From contig NZ_CP059572.1 of assembly GCF_019175365.1 (NCBI RefSeq), positions 3,224,001 to 3,288,000 of the forward strand: a stretch of 64,000 nucleotides of DNA, given 5' to 3'. The position numbers were made by a program, and so were the translations under genes. This document shows, in pieces, positions 17,282-25,865 of the stretch. The DNA comes from Actinomadura graeca. Lineage in GTDB: Bacteria > Actinomycetota > Actinomycetes > Streptosporangiales > Streptosporangiaceae. The notes beneath the pieces are model-generated. The model had not been told where the DNA came from and did no database searches. It was given only the letters and a program-made list of their open reading frames with translations. Position 1 is the first letter of the stretch. Each line of letters starts with the position of its first letter.

Positions 17282-18439
17282 CTATGGCTTGGTGTCGCCG
17301 ACGATCCACATCGCGAAGAACTGGGCGCCGCCGCCGTAGGCGTGGCCGAGCGCGCGGCGGGCGCCGTCCACCTGGTGGCCGCCGGCCCGGCCGCGGACCT
17401 GGAGCGCCGCCTCGGCGAACCGGATCATCCCGGACGCGCCGATCGGGTTGGCCGACAGGACGCCGCCGGACGGGTTCCAGGGGATGTCGCCGTCCGGCGC
17501 GGTCGCGCCCGACTCGGTGAGCCGCCAGCCGTCGCCCGCGCCGCAGAACCCAAGGTTCTCCAGCCACATCGGCTCATACCAGGAGAACGGGACGTACACC
17601 TCGGCGCAGTCGAGGTCGGCGCGCGGGTCGGTGATCCCGGCCTGCCGGTAGACGTCCGCCGCGCAGTCCGCCCCGGCGCGCGGGCTGACGGCGTCGCGTC
17701 CGGGGAACGCGAGCGGCTCGGAGCGCATCGCGGTGCCGTGCACCCACGCCGGGCGGGACGGCGCCCTCCGCGCGGCGTGCTCGGAGGCCAGCACCATCGC
17801 GCAGGCCCCGTCGGAGGACGGGCAGGTCTCCAGGTAGCGGATCGGCTCCCACAGCATCGGCGTGGACTCGACCATCGCGCGGGTGATGCCGGGGATCCTC
17901 AGGTGCGCGTACGGGTTGCGCAGCGCGTTGCGACGGTCCTTCACCGCCACGAGCGCGCCGATGTGGCCGGGCGCCCCGGAGCGGTGCACGTAGGCGCGGA
18001 CGTGCGGGGCGAAGTACCCGCCCGCGCCGACGACCAGGGACGTCGTGAACGGGGAGTCCACCGTCAGCGCCCACGTCGCGTCCGACTCCGACTGCTTCTC
18101 CCACGCGACCGCGAGGACGCGGTCGTGGACGCCGCCGTGGACCAGCCCCGCCGCGGCGATCGCGGTGGACCCGCCGACCGAGCCCGCCGTGTGCACCCGC
18201 GTGATCGGCTTGCCGGTCGCGCCGAGCGCGTCGGCCAGCATCGCCTCGGGCATCACCACGCCCTCGAACAGGTCGGGCGCCTTGCCGATGACGACGGCGT
18301 CGATGTCGGCCCAGGTGAGGTGGGCGTCGTCGAGCGCCCGGCGCGCGGCCTCGCGCAGCAGGCCGGGGATCGACACGTCCCGCCGCCGGCTCCGGTACGC
18401 CGTCTGCCCGATTCCGATGACCGCGCAGGGCTCACCCAT
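17282..18439 (-). CDS. Thiolase-fold lipid-transfer protein (Ltp/SCP2-type), catalytic Cys absent
   Basis: A 385-residue thiolase-superfamily protein of the Ltp kind that pairs with DUF35 proteins in steroid side-chain degradation. The nucleophile region reads HTAGSVGGS instead of a CxSG motif, the usual GHP-type motif is replaced in NPSGGVLSANPIGASG, and the C-terminal catalytic Cys position reads GHAYGGGAQ. It therefore more probably acts as a retro-aldolase partner or acyl-CoA lyase than as a thiolase. ATG 18439 overlaps the stop of the upstream paralogue by 8 bases, implying coupled expression. Confidence 0.82.
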   Translation of the reverse strand: MGEPCAVIGIGQTAYRSRRRDVSIPGLLREAARRALDDAHLTWADIDAVVIGKAPDLFEGVVMPEAMLADALGATGKPITRVHTAGSVGGSTAIAAAGLVHGGVHDRVLAVAWEKQSESDATWALTVDSPFTTSLVVGAGGYFAPHVRAYVHRSGAPGHIGALVAVKDRRNALRNPYAHLRIPGITRAMVESTPMLWEPIRYLETCPSSDGACAMVLASEHAARRAPSRPAWVHGTAMRSEPLAFPGRDAVSPRAGADCAADVYRQAGITDPRADLDCAEVYVPFSWYEPMWLENLGFCGAGDGWRLTESGATAPDGDIPWNPSGGVLSANPIGASGMIRFAEAALQVRGRAGGHQVDGARRALGHAYGGGAQFFAMWIVGDTKP

Positions 18440-19472
18440 GGCCGCCGCCCGCCAGGACGCACACGAGGTTCTGCTGGAGGCACGGCCCGGACGCGGCGTG
18501 GCCGAGCGTCCTGCCCGCCGTCCCGTCGTGGACGCGGGACGCGGCCTCGCCGATGCGGATCAGGCCCGTCGCCATCTCGGGGTTCGCCGACAGGGGCCCG
18601 CCGGACGGGTTGACCTCCACGCCGCCGCCGAGCCCGAGCGCCTCCCGCAGGATCGGCTCCTCGTGGCTGAACCGGGTGTGCAGCTCGGCGACCTCGATCC
18701 CGGACGCGCCCGCCCTCGCGCCCGCGAGGCGCGCGGCGTCCGAGCGGGTCAGGTCGCGGACGCCCGGCGCGTGGGCCTCGCTGCGGTGGTCGATGCCCGC
18801 GATCCACGCGGGCCGCCCGCACAGCCCGCGCGCCGTGTCCCCCGCCGCCAGGACGATCGCCGCCGCTCCGTCGGTGACGGGCGCGACGTCGCAGGCGCGC
18901 AGCGGGGCGACGTCGTAGCCGGTGTCCCCGGGGTCGGGCAGGTGCAGGGCGAACGGGTTGCCGCGTCCGGACGCGCGGGACCGCGCCACCACCGCGCGCA
19001 GGTCGTCCTCGGTGGCGCCCGACCGTTCCAGGTACGCGCGGGCCTGGAGCGCGGCCAGGGACACCGGGTCGATGCCGAGGGGCGCGAGGTGGTACGGGTC
19101 GAGCTGCTGGGCGAACACCGCACGCGGGTCCGCCTGCGACGGCTTGCCGAACCCGTACACGAGCGCGGTGTCGACGTCGCCGTGCTGGAGCCGCACCCAC
19201 GCCTCGTGCAGTGCCCACGCCGCGTCCATCTCGACGTGGCTCTCGGAGATCGGCGGCCACGCGCCGACCGCGTCCAGCGCGGACACGAACGAGAACGGCG
19301 CGCCCGCGAGGTAGTCGCACGACCCCGAGCAGGTGAACCCGAAGCGCCGCAGCCCGGTCCGCTCCCTGACCTCGGCGATGACGGGGGCGAGCATCTCGGC
19401 CTCCTGGAGCCCGCCGTCCCCGGCCGTGTGGCGGGTCTGCGCGAAGGCGACCACGGCGACCTGGCGTCTCAC
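18432..19472 (-). CDS. Second thiolase-fold protein (Ltp-type)
   Basis: A 346-residue paralogue of the next gene in the operon. The N-terminal half is divergent (GFTCSGSCDYLAG) and the usual nucleophile position falls in HVEMDAAWALHEA, without Cys. It retains the ending NPSGGPLSANPEMATG and LGHAASGPCLQQN. GTG at 19472 overlaps the stop of the DUF35 gene as GTGA, fixing the start. Two adjacent Ltp proteins plus one DUF35 protein are characteristic of heteromeric thiolase/aldolase complexes in actinobacterial lipid catabolism. Confidence 0.8.
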   Translation of the reverse strand: MRRQVAVVAFAQTRHTAGDGGLQEAEMLAPVIAEVRERTGLRRFGFTCSGSCDYLAGAPFSFVSALDAVGAWPPISESHVEMDAAWALHEAWVRLQHGDVDTALVYGFGKPSQADPRAVFAQQLDPYHLAPLGIDPVSLAALQARAYLERSGATEDDLRAVVARSRASGRGNPFALHLPDPGDTGYDVAPLRACDVAPVTDGAAAIVLAAGDTARGLCGRPAWIAGIDHRSEAHAPGVRDLTRSDAARLAGARAGASGIEVAELHTRFSHEEPILREALGLGGGVEVNPSGGPLSANPEMATGLIRIGEAASRVHDGTAGRTLGHAASGPCLQQNLVCVLAGGGHG

Positions 19473-20431
19473 AGGTGGTCCCCGATCGCGGCGAGGGGGA
19501 CGTCGGGCTCGTCGAGCGGCTCGAACCACCTGATGTTCGCCAGGGTGCGGCCCCATTCCCCGCGCGGGCGCCATGCGGCCCTGACCCGCATCCCCATGCG
19601 GACGCCTGCGGCGGGGACGCCCGCGACGAGCGCGAGCATCGTGACCCCGGCGCCGTCGAGCAGGACGTGGCCCGACACGAACGGCACCCCGGGCGCGCGC
19701 GGGTCGGGGACGTGGCTGACGGTGAACGTCGTGAGCGTGCCGGTGTCCGGCAGCTCCACCTCCTGCGAGGTCGGGACGCCGTCGCGCGGGCACAGTCCGC
19801 TCATCGGGACGATGACCCGGCCGCACGCCGCGCACCGGTGCCCGAGGATCCTGCCCTCGCAGAGGCCCTCCAGGAACCGGCCGAGCGCCCGCCCGGGCCG
19901 CAGGCCGTACTCCAGCCGCGACGGCGAGCCGATCATCGTGACCTCGGGCCGGAAGCACTCGATGTCGCCGATGGCCCCGGTGCGCTCGGCCCGCCACCGC
20001 GGGCGGACGCGCATCCCGGTCCTGAGGGGCCTCGGCGGATCCGCGCCCTCCTCGAATTCGCCGAGGTCGAGCGCGTGCAGGAGGGCGGTGTCGGCCCCGT
20101 CGGGGCGGATCAGCGCCCACGCGAACGGCCGCCGCAGCGGATGGCCGGGGGCCGGGCGCGGCACCCACGACCACGTCGTGACCGTCCCGGCGGGGCCGAC
20201 CTCGACGAACTCGCCGGTCACGTCGTCGCCGGTGGCGGGGTCGTGCTCGGTGGGCGGGACGAGCACCCTGCCGCCCGCGGTGCGGACGCCGACCAGCCGC
20301 CCGTCGCGCAACTCGCTGAGGAACCGGCCGATGACCGGGCCGACCGAGCGCGTGTACCCACCCGGGAACTCCAGGACGTGGTTCGGCGCCGGCCGGGGCG
20401 CCCCGCCGCCGGGCGCGGCGTCAGACGGCAC
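19469..20431 (-). CDS. Tandem DUF35 / OB-fold acyl-CoA-binding protein
   Basis: A 320-residue protein made of two DUF35 (zinc-ribbon plus OB-fold) units, about residues 25-165 and 170-310. The second unit keeps a zinc ribbon (CAACGRVIVPMSGLCPRDG); in the first the equivalent segment (GVRTAGGRVLVPPTEHD) has no Cys. DUF35 proteins form complexes with Ltp-type proteins and bind CoA-thioesters. The gene overlaps the upstream ligase by 11 bases and the downstream thiolase-like gene by 4, so the products are probably made in fixed ratio. Confidence 0.85.
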   Translation of the reverse strand: MPSDAAPGGGAPRPAPNHVLEFPGGYTRSVGPVIGRFLSELRDGRLVGVRTAGGRVLVPPTEHDPATGDDVTGEFVEVGPAGTVTTWSWVPRPAPGHPLRRPFAWALIRPDGADTALLHALDLGEFEEGADPPRPLRTGMRVRPRWRAERTGAIGDIECFRPEVTMIGSPSRLEYGLRPGRALGRFLEGLCEGRILGHRCAACGRVIVPMSGLCPRDGVPTSQEVELPDTGTLTTFTVSHVPDPRAPGVPFVSGHVLLDGAGVTMLALVAGVPAAGVRMGMRVRAAWRPRGEWGRTLANIRWFEPLDEPDVPLAAIGDHL

Positions 20432-22016
20432 CGGCGCGGCCCGTCCAGTACGGGTCCCGGAGCTTGCGTTTGAGCAGCTTGCCGTTCGGCTCGCGCGGCA
20501 TCGTCGCGATGAAGTCGATCGACCTCGGCCACTTCATCCGCGCCAGCCGCCCCTCCAGCGACGCGAGGATCTCCGCCGCCAGCGCCGGGCCGGGCTCGGC
20601 GTCCTCGGACGGCTCCACGACCGCCTTGACCTGCTCGCCCCACTCCTCGTCGGGGACGCCGAACACGGCCACGTCCGCGACCTTGGGATGCAGGGTGATC
20701 TCGTTCTCGATCTCGGCCGGATAGATGTTCACCCCGCCGGAGATGATCATGTCGGCCTTGCGGTCGGACAGGAACAGGAAGCCGTCCTCGGTCAGGTAAC
20801 CCATGTCGCCGACCGTGAAGAAACGCCCGTCCGCCGCGTCGGCGCCCGCGCCGGCCTTCGCGGGCAGGCGGTTCTCCTCGGTCTTCTCCCGGTCGCCCTT
20901 GTACTCGAACGCGATGCCGCGCATCCTCATGTAGATCGTCCCGTGCGTCCCGGCGGGGACGGGCTCGCCGTCGTCGTCCACGACCAGCAGCTCGCTGACC
21001 GGCCACGCCTTCCCGACCGTCCCGGGGTGGGCGCGCCAGTCGGCGGGGCCGGCGATCGCGCCGCCGCCCTCGGTCGCCGCGTAGTACTCCCAGACGCAGT
21101 CGCCCCACCAGTCGAGCATCCGCTGCTTGATCGGCACCGGGCACGGCGCCGCCGCGTGGATCGCCCATTTCAGCGACGAGGTGTCGTACCGGTCGCGGAC
21201 GTCCTGCGGGAGGCCGAGCAGCCGCTTGAAGTGCGTCGGGACCAGGTGCGTGCTGCTGATCCGGTGGTGCTGGACGAGCCGGAGGAACCCCTCCGCGTCC
21301 CAGCGGTCCATGTAGACCAGCCGGTGCCCCATGTGCAGGGCCGAGGCGCCGAAGAGCGAGACGGCCGTGTGGTAGCTCGGCGACGTGACCAGGTGCGCCT
21401 CGTATCCGCCGCCGGCGGGCTCGCCCGGCGTGATGCCGAACATCGCGGGCAGGAAGGTCAGCATCTCGGCGGCGTCGTCGGGGTCGATCCCGGCCAGCGG
21501 CCGCCTGACGCCCTTCGGCCGTCCGGTCGTCCCGGACGTGTAGTGCATGGTGGTGCCGTTGGTACGTTCTCCCGGCGGCGTGTCGGGGTGGCCGTCCACC
21601 AGGTCGCCGTAGGGACGGAAGCCCTCGACGTCCCCGAACGCGAACCTCCGGTGGGGTTCCAAGGCCGCGGCGGCGCGCGCGCCCTCCGCCGCGTAGCGTT
21701 CGTGGACGAAGAACGCCTTGGCCTCGCTGTCGCCGACGATGTAGCCGATCTCGGGCCCGGTGAGATGCCAGTTGACCGGCGTGTAGTACCAGCCCGCCTG
21801 CAACGCCGCCAGGTACAGCACGAGCCCCTCGGTGCCGTTCGGGACGAGCCCGCAGAAGCCGTCGCCGTCGCGCAGGCCCAGTGCCCGGAGCGCGTGGACG
21901 AGCCGGTTGGCGCGTGCGAGCAGCCCGCCCGCGGTGTGCTCCGTCCCGTCCGGATCGACGGCGGCGACCCAGCCGGGGTCGGCCTGCGCCAACCGCCAAA
22001 AGCCCAGCGACCCCAT
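20421..22016 (-). CDS. Acyl-CoA synthetase (AMP-forming)
   Basis: A 531-residue ligase, first gene of the operon. Motifs: HYTSGTTGRPKGVRR, SPSYHTAVSLFGASALHMGH, EYYAATEGGG, GDMGYLTEDGFLFLSDRK, GGVNIYPAEIENEI and the C-terminal Lys in PNGKLLKRKLRDPYW. It belongs to the FadD4/bile-acid-CoA-ligase-like group. The start is set by a strong AAGGAGG three bases before ATG 22016. Its promoter region is shared with the divergent enoyl-CoA hydratase and holds three dyad elements. The substrate is probably a cyclic or branched carboxylic acid, by context only. Confidence 0.88.
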   Translation of the reverse strand: MGSLGFWRLAQADPGWVAAVDPDGTEHTAGGLLARANRLVHALRALGLRDGDGFCGLVPNGTEGLVLYLAALQAGWYYTPVNWHLTGPEIGYIVGDSEAKAFFVHERYAAEGARAAAALEPHRRFAFGDVEGFRPYGDLVDGHPDTPPGERTNGTTMHYTSGTTGRPKGVRRPLAGIDPDDAAEMLTFLPAMFGITPGEPAGGGYEAHLVTSPSYHTAVSLFGASALHMGHRLVYMDRWDAEGFLRLVQHHRISSTHLVPTHFKRLLGLPQDVRDRYDTSSLKWAIHAAAPCPVPIKQRMLDWWGDCVWEYYAATEGGGAIAGPADWRAHPGTVGKAWPVSELLVVDDDGEPVPAGTHGTIYMRMRGIAFEYKGDREKTEENRLPAKAGAGADAADGRFFTVGDMGYLTEDGFLFLSDRKADMIISGGVNIYPAEIENEITLHPKVADVAVFGVPDEEWGEQVKAVVEPSEDAEPGPALAAEILASLEGRLARMKWPRSIDFIATMPREPNGKLLKRKLRDPYWTGRAGAV

Positions 22017-22043
22017 CGGACCTCCTTCGCGCGACGGTTAAAG

Positions 22044-22112
22044 TAGATCACGTTCTCGTTTTGCTTATCAAGCCCCTTTGATAAAGCCCATTTCGCACTA
22101 GAATCTGTTCTT
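22044..22112. promoter_or_regulatory. Divergent promoter with two KstR-like boxes and a third dyad
   Basis: TAGATCACGTTCTC (22044-22057) and TAGAATCTGTTCTT (22099-22112) each match the KstR consensus TnnAACnnGTTnnA except at one core base and the last base. Between them TTATCAA (22065-22071) and TTGATAA (22078-22084) form a perfect 7-bp inverted repeat. For the plus-strand gene, TTGATA (22078) and TAGAAT (22099) make a plausible sigma-70-type promoter with a 15-bp spacer, the -10 lying inside the second box. This would place both transcripts under a TetR-type repressor. Confidence 0.5.
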
Positions 22113-22137
22113 ATTATTGACTTGTCCTGGAGGAACC

Positions 22138-22947
22138 GTGGAGCGGCTGCCGATCAGCACCGAGCATTGCGTCGTCGAGCGGGACGGGCCCGTCGTCATC
22201 GTCACGATGGACCGTCCCGAGAAGCGCAACGCGCTGACCTCGGCGATGCTCGTCGGCCTCGCGGAAGCCTGGGCCTACATGACGGAGACCCCGCAGGTGC
22301 GCGCGGGCATCCTCACCGGCGCCGGGGGGACGTTCTGCTCCGGCGCCGACCTCACGGCCATGGAGCGGCCGCCCTCCGAGCCCCGGGTCAGGGAGCGCAT
22401 GGCCCGGATCCCCGACTTCCATTGGAAGGGCCTGCTCCGCGAGGGCCGCCCGGCCAAGCCGCTCATCTGCGCCGTCGAGGGTCACGCCGTCGGGGGCGGC
22501 ACCGAGCTGCTCGTCGGCACCGACCTGCGCGTCGCCGCCGAGGGCGCGACGCTCGGCCTGTACGAGGCGGGACGCGGCCTGTTCCCGATGGGCGGCTGCG
22601 CCGTCCGCCTCCCCCGCCAGATCGGCTACGCCAACGCGATGGACCTCCTGCTCACGGCCCGTCCGGTGACCGCGCGCGAGGCCCTCGCCATGGGGCTGGT
22701 CAACACGGTCGTCCCGGACGGCTCGGCGCTCGACGCCGCCCGCGGCCTGGCGGAACGGATCGCCGGATGCGGTCCCCTGGCCGTGCAGGCGATCCTGCGC
22801 GCCCACCGCGAGACCGAGCACCTCCCCGAGGCCGAGGCCCTCAGGATCTCCGACGAGATCGGCTGGCCCGTCCTCGGCTCCGACGACGCGAAGGAGGGCG
22901 CGCGCGCGTTCAGGGAGAAGCGCCGTCCCGTCTACAAGGGCACGTGA
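22138..22947 (+). CDS. Enoyl-CoA hydratase / isomerase family protein
   Basis: A 269-residue crotonase-fold enzyme for the beta-oxidation step that hydrates enoyl-CoA. The oxyanion-hole segments are TFCSGADLTAM and AVEGHAVGGGTEL; the glutamate region reads LYEAGRGLFPMGG, with one Glu in place. Start is GTG at 22138, five bases after GGAGG; an upstream in-frame TTG has no ribosome site. Divergent from the ligase/Ltp operon and sharing its putative operators, so probably co-regulated. Confidence 0.9.
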   Translation: MERLPISTEHCVVERDGPVVIVTMDRPEKRNALTSAMLVGLAEAWAYMTETPQVRAGILTGAGGTFCSGADLTAMERPPSEPRVRERMARIPDFHWKGLLREGRPAKPLICAVEGHAVGGGTELLVGTDLRVAAEGATLGLYEAGRGLFPMGGCAVRLPRQIGYANAMDLLLTARPVTAREALAMGLVNTVVPDGSALDAARGLAERIAGCGPLAVQAILRAHRETEHLPEAEALRISDEIGWPVLGSDDAKEGARAFREKRRPVYKGT

Positions 22948-23054
22948 TCCCACCCGAACTAAAAGCAATAAAGGATGTCCGGAATTCGCCGCGGGTTTCG
23001 AATGCGGGCGCTGTGGCACAAGCCCGACCGGAAGCCAGAGGAGGAATGACGGTC

Positions 23055-23513
23055 ATGGCCCTGCACCTAGGACGGAACATCGGACACAAGCGGCACGAGC
23101 CCGGCGAGCACGCGTCGCCCGAGCGGCGGCGGCTCTGGTTCCGGCGGAACGAGCCGGGGGGCGACACCGAGGCCGGGCGGACCGGGGAGCACGCGGGGAC
23201 GACGGCCGTCGCCGCGCGGAAGCCGCGCCGGTGGCGGCGCAGCCGGCACAACCCGGTCAGCATGATGATCCTGGCCGCCGGATGGGCGGCGGTGGTGATC
23301 CTCGCGCTCGGGATGCTGCTGACGTGGGGGGACGCCAACCCGGGCAACACGATCGTGGACGCCACGCTCGACGCCGGGCGGTGGCTCGCGACGCCGTTCC
23401 ACGACGTGTTCACGCGCTCCGACCCCGACGAGCAGCTCTACATCAACTGGGCGATCGCGGGCGTCGTGTACTACGCCATCGCGCGCACCCTGTCGTGGAT
23501 GACCCGCTTCTGA
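23055..23513 (+). CDS. Two-helix membrane protein of unknown function
   Basis: A 152-residue protein with a very basic, disordered first 70 residues and two hydrophobic segments (MMILAAGWAAVVILALGMLL and WAIAGVVYYAIARTLSWM) separated by about 45 residues. ATG 23055 is preferred to ATG 23046 because GAGGA lies nine bases upstream of the former and touches the latter. The stop codon TGA is immediately followed by the stop of the convergent gene (TGATCA), leaving no spacer. Confidence 0.7.
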   Translation: MALHLGRNIGHKRHEPGEHASPERRRLWFRRNEPGGDTEAGRTGEHAGTTAVAARKPRRWRRSRHNPVSMMILAAGWAAVVILALGMLLTWGDANPGNTIVDATLDAGRWLATPFHDVFTRSDPDEQLYINWAIAGVVYYAIARTLSWMTRF

Positions 23514-24623
23514 TCAGCTCCGGGTGAGGCCGCCGAGCCGCTCGACGGCCTCGGCGTACTCCTCGATCAGCTCGTGGACGACCCGGGCGGCGGGCCTCAC
23601 CCGGTCCATCGAGCCGACGACCTGCCCGACCGGGAAGGTGACCAGCTCGCCGTCGCCGGAGCGCGCGATGCGCGGGAGCGCGTCCGCGACCAGCATGAAC
23701 TGCATCGGCATCGGCAGGCAGCCCGGTGATCCCTCGCCCTCCCACGCGTCCGTCCACGCGGTCCTGAGGAAGCGGGCGGGCTTGCCCGTCCACGCGCGGG
23801 ACCGGACGGTGTCGCGGGAGGTGGCCGCGAGCAGCTTGGGCAGGACGCGCCCGGGGGTGTCCGCCTCGCTCACGGTGAGCCAGATCGAGCCGGTCCAGAC
23901 GCCATCGGCGCCGAGCGCGAGGCCCGCGGCCATCTGCCGTCCCCGGCCGATGCCGCCCGCCGCGAGGACGGGGGTCCCGGCGCCGACCGCGTCCACGACC
24001 TCGGGGACGAGGACCATCGTGGAGACGTCGCCGGTGTGGCCGCCGGCCTCGGTGCCCTGCGCGACGACGAGGTCCACGCCCGCGTCGGCCTGCTTGCGCG
24101 CGTGCCGGGCACTGGACGCGAGGCCCGCGACCCTGACGCCGCGGCCGTGCGCCCGGTCGACGACGTCGGCCGGGGGCGGGCCGAGCGCGCTGGCGAGCAG
24201 CGCGATGGGATGCCGGAGCGCGACCTCGACCTGCGGGCGGGCGGTCTGGTCGGTCCAGCCGAGCAGCGTCCGCGCGGCGGTCCCGGCGGACGGCTCGACC
24301 CCGTGCCGGGCGAGCAGGTCCTCCAGGAACGCGCGGTGCCCGTCGGGGATCATGCTCTGGAGCCTGGCGAGCAGGTCACCGGCATCGCCGAGGTCGGCGC
24401 CCTCGTACGCGGCGGGCATGACGACGTCCACGCCGTACGGCCTGCCTCCGGTGTGCTCGTCGATCCAGGCGAGTTCCAGTTCGAGCTCCTCGGGGGTGAA
24501 GTAGAGGGCGCCCAGGACGCCCATGCCCCCGGCGCGGCTGACCGCGGCGACCACGTCGCGGCAGTGGCTGAACGCGAAGATCGGGTACTCGATGCCGAAC
24601 AGGTCGGTGGCTCGTGTCCGCAC
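23514..24623 (-). CDS. Nitronate monooxygenase / 2-nitropropane-dioxygenase family flavoprotein
   Basis: A 369-residue FMN-dependent TIM-barrel protein. The FMN phosphate motif is visible as PVLAAGGIGRGRQMAAGLAL, the signature AQGTEAGGHTG precedes it, and the N-terminus (IEYPIFAFSHCRDVVAAVS) is standard. Related proteins occur in steroid-ring degradation loci (the M. tuberculosis Rv3553/IpdC type), which fits the neighbouring Ltp/ligase operon, but classical nitronate oxidation is equally possible. Convergent with the preceding membrane protein. Confidence 0.82.
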   Translation of the reverse strand: MRTRATDLFGIEYPIFAFSHCRDVVAAVSRAGGMGVLGALYFTPEELELELAWIDEHTGGRPYGVDVVMPAAYEGADLGDAGDLLARLQSMIPDGHRAFLEDLLARHGVEPSAGTAARTLLGWTDQTARPQVEVALRHPIALLASALGPPPADVVDRAHGRGVRVAGLASSARHARKQADAGVDLVVAQGTEAGGHTGDVSTMVLVPEVVDAVGAGTPVLAAGGIGRGRQMAAGLALGADGVWTGSIWLTVSEADTPGRVLPKLLAATSRDTVRSRAWTGKPARFLRTAWTDAWEGEGSPGCLPMPMQFMLVADALPRIARSGDGELVTFPVGQVVGSMDRVRPAARVVHELIEEYAEAVERLGGLTRS

Positions 24624-24662
24624 GCAGCGACCCTAGGCGCGCCCCGTGCGGGAGAACAGGTT

Positions 24663-25679
24663 CTACCGGGTGAGGTCGGCGGACGCGGGTGGTGGCGCGT
24701 CGCCGAACCTGCCGTCCGGGCGGCGCGGTGCCCGCGGCGGTGGCGGGGCTCCGGGACCGAAGCCGACGACGCTGCCGACCAGCAGCATCATCAGGGCGCC
24801 GAGGACGGCGGCGGCCGGGATGTAGAGGCGCACCATGCCGATCTTGAGCGCGGCGCCGTCCGCCATGTCGACCAGGGCCCGCTGGTCCTTCGGGACGGTG
24901 ACGAGGTCGGCCTGCGCGACGACCATCCTGCCCTTGCCGTCCGGGGTCCGGACGGTGCTGCGGATGTTCTGGCGGTGCTTGACGGGGATGCCCGTGCGCG
25001 GATCGACCCAGACGGTGTTGTACGCCTCGGTGTACCGGTCGACCTTGCGGTCCCCGCCCTTGGCGCCGAGCCCGAGCAGCCTGCCGGGGAGCCGGGTGTC
25101 GAGTGCGGCGGTCCTGGTCAGCGGGACGTGCTGGGTGAAGCGGTAGGCGGTGAGGCCCTGCACCTCCTCGACGCCGTTGAAGTGCATGGGCGCGGGCTGC
25201 CTGGTCGTCATGTCGAAGAACGGGTAGTCGCGCTTGCGCACGTCGGCGAGCGGGAACAGCAGGCCGTAGCCCGACATCCGCACGGAGTCGTCGCCGTCGA
25301 CGTTGGCGCCGCAGCAGTCGACCAGCTCGGCCGTCCGCCGGTCGAAGGCGATCCGGTAGCCCTGGATCTGGATGGGCTTGTCCGGGTCGGATTTGTCGTA
25401 GATGTTGGTCGTGCTGTCCCAGACCGCCACGTCGTCATTGCCCTCGTTGGCCCGGACGTCCCCGCGGACGGTGTTGACCGCCGTGAGGCTGACGCCGTTC
25501 CTGAGCTTGAGCGCGGCGGCGTCGAAGTAGGCGGCGTTCGTCGCCTCCAGCCGGGTGAGCTGGTAGCGGTTCAGCGGCGCCACGACCACCCGGTCGGCCA
25601 CGTAGAAGCGGACCAGCGGGGCGAGGGAGAGGAAGAAGGCGCCCAGGGCGATCAGGACGAGGCCGACCGGTCGCCTCAT
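24663..25679 (-). CDS. DUF3068 (PorA-family) membrane-anchored protein
   Basis: A 338-residue protein with an N-terminal hydrophobic anchor (VGLVLIALGAFFLSLAPLVRF), a beta-rich extracytoplasmic domain and a C-terminal membrane helix (YIPAAAVLGALMMLLVGSVV) followed by a proline-rich tail. This is the layout of DUF3068, including M. tuberculosis Rv0227c. ATG 25679 is chosen because GGAGG lies five bases upstream. Role unknown; the synteny with arabinan-transferase genes suggests a cell-wall job. Confidence 0.88.
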   Translation of the reverse strand: MRRPVGLVLIALGAFFLSLAPLVRFYVADRVVVAPLNRYQLTRLEATNAAYFDAAALKLRNGVSLTAVNTVRGDVRANEGNDDVAVWDSTTNIYDKSDPDKPIQIQGYRIAFDRRTAELVDCCGANVDGDDSVRMSGYGLLFPLADVRKRDYPFFDMTTRQPAPMHFNGVEEVQGLTAYRFTQHVPLTRTAALDTRLPGRLLGLGAKGGDRKVDRYTEAYNTVWVDPRTGIPVKHRQNIRSTVRTPDGKGRMVVAQADLVTVPKDQRALVDMADGAALKIGMVRLYIPAAAVLGALMMLLVGSVVGFGPGAPPPPRAPRRPDGRFGDAPPPASADLTR

Positions 25680-25749
25680 GCACACCTCCGGGGCTGCCGA
25701 TGTCGTGCGGCCGTGGCCGCCTCCGGCCGGGTTACCCTACAGTACTTCC

Positions 25750-25775
25750 CGAACCGCCCGTCCAATAGCGGTTCG
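25750..25775. promoter_or_regulatory. 8-bp inverted repeat in a divergent promoter
   Basis: CGAACCGC (25750-25757) and GCGGTTCG (25768-25775), 10 bases apart, lie between the divergent DUF3068 and methyltransferase genes. The sequence around it (AGTACTTCC..., ..CCAATAG) is the least GC-rich part of the gap, as expected for a promoter/operator. Confidence 0.45.
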
Positions 25776-25865
25776 CCTCAGGCGGCGCAGGACGCACCCG
25801 CGCGGCAGAAGCCGGTGGAGGTCCCTCCCGCCCGTCCCGTCTCCGCGCGACCCCGTGAGGTGGCC

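Noticed and set aside
18045-22046. 1333-residue plus-strand open frame across the Ltp/ligase operon
   Set aside because: Runs antisense through five well-supported genes; a by-product of GC-rich third positions.
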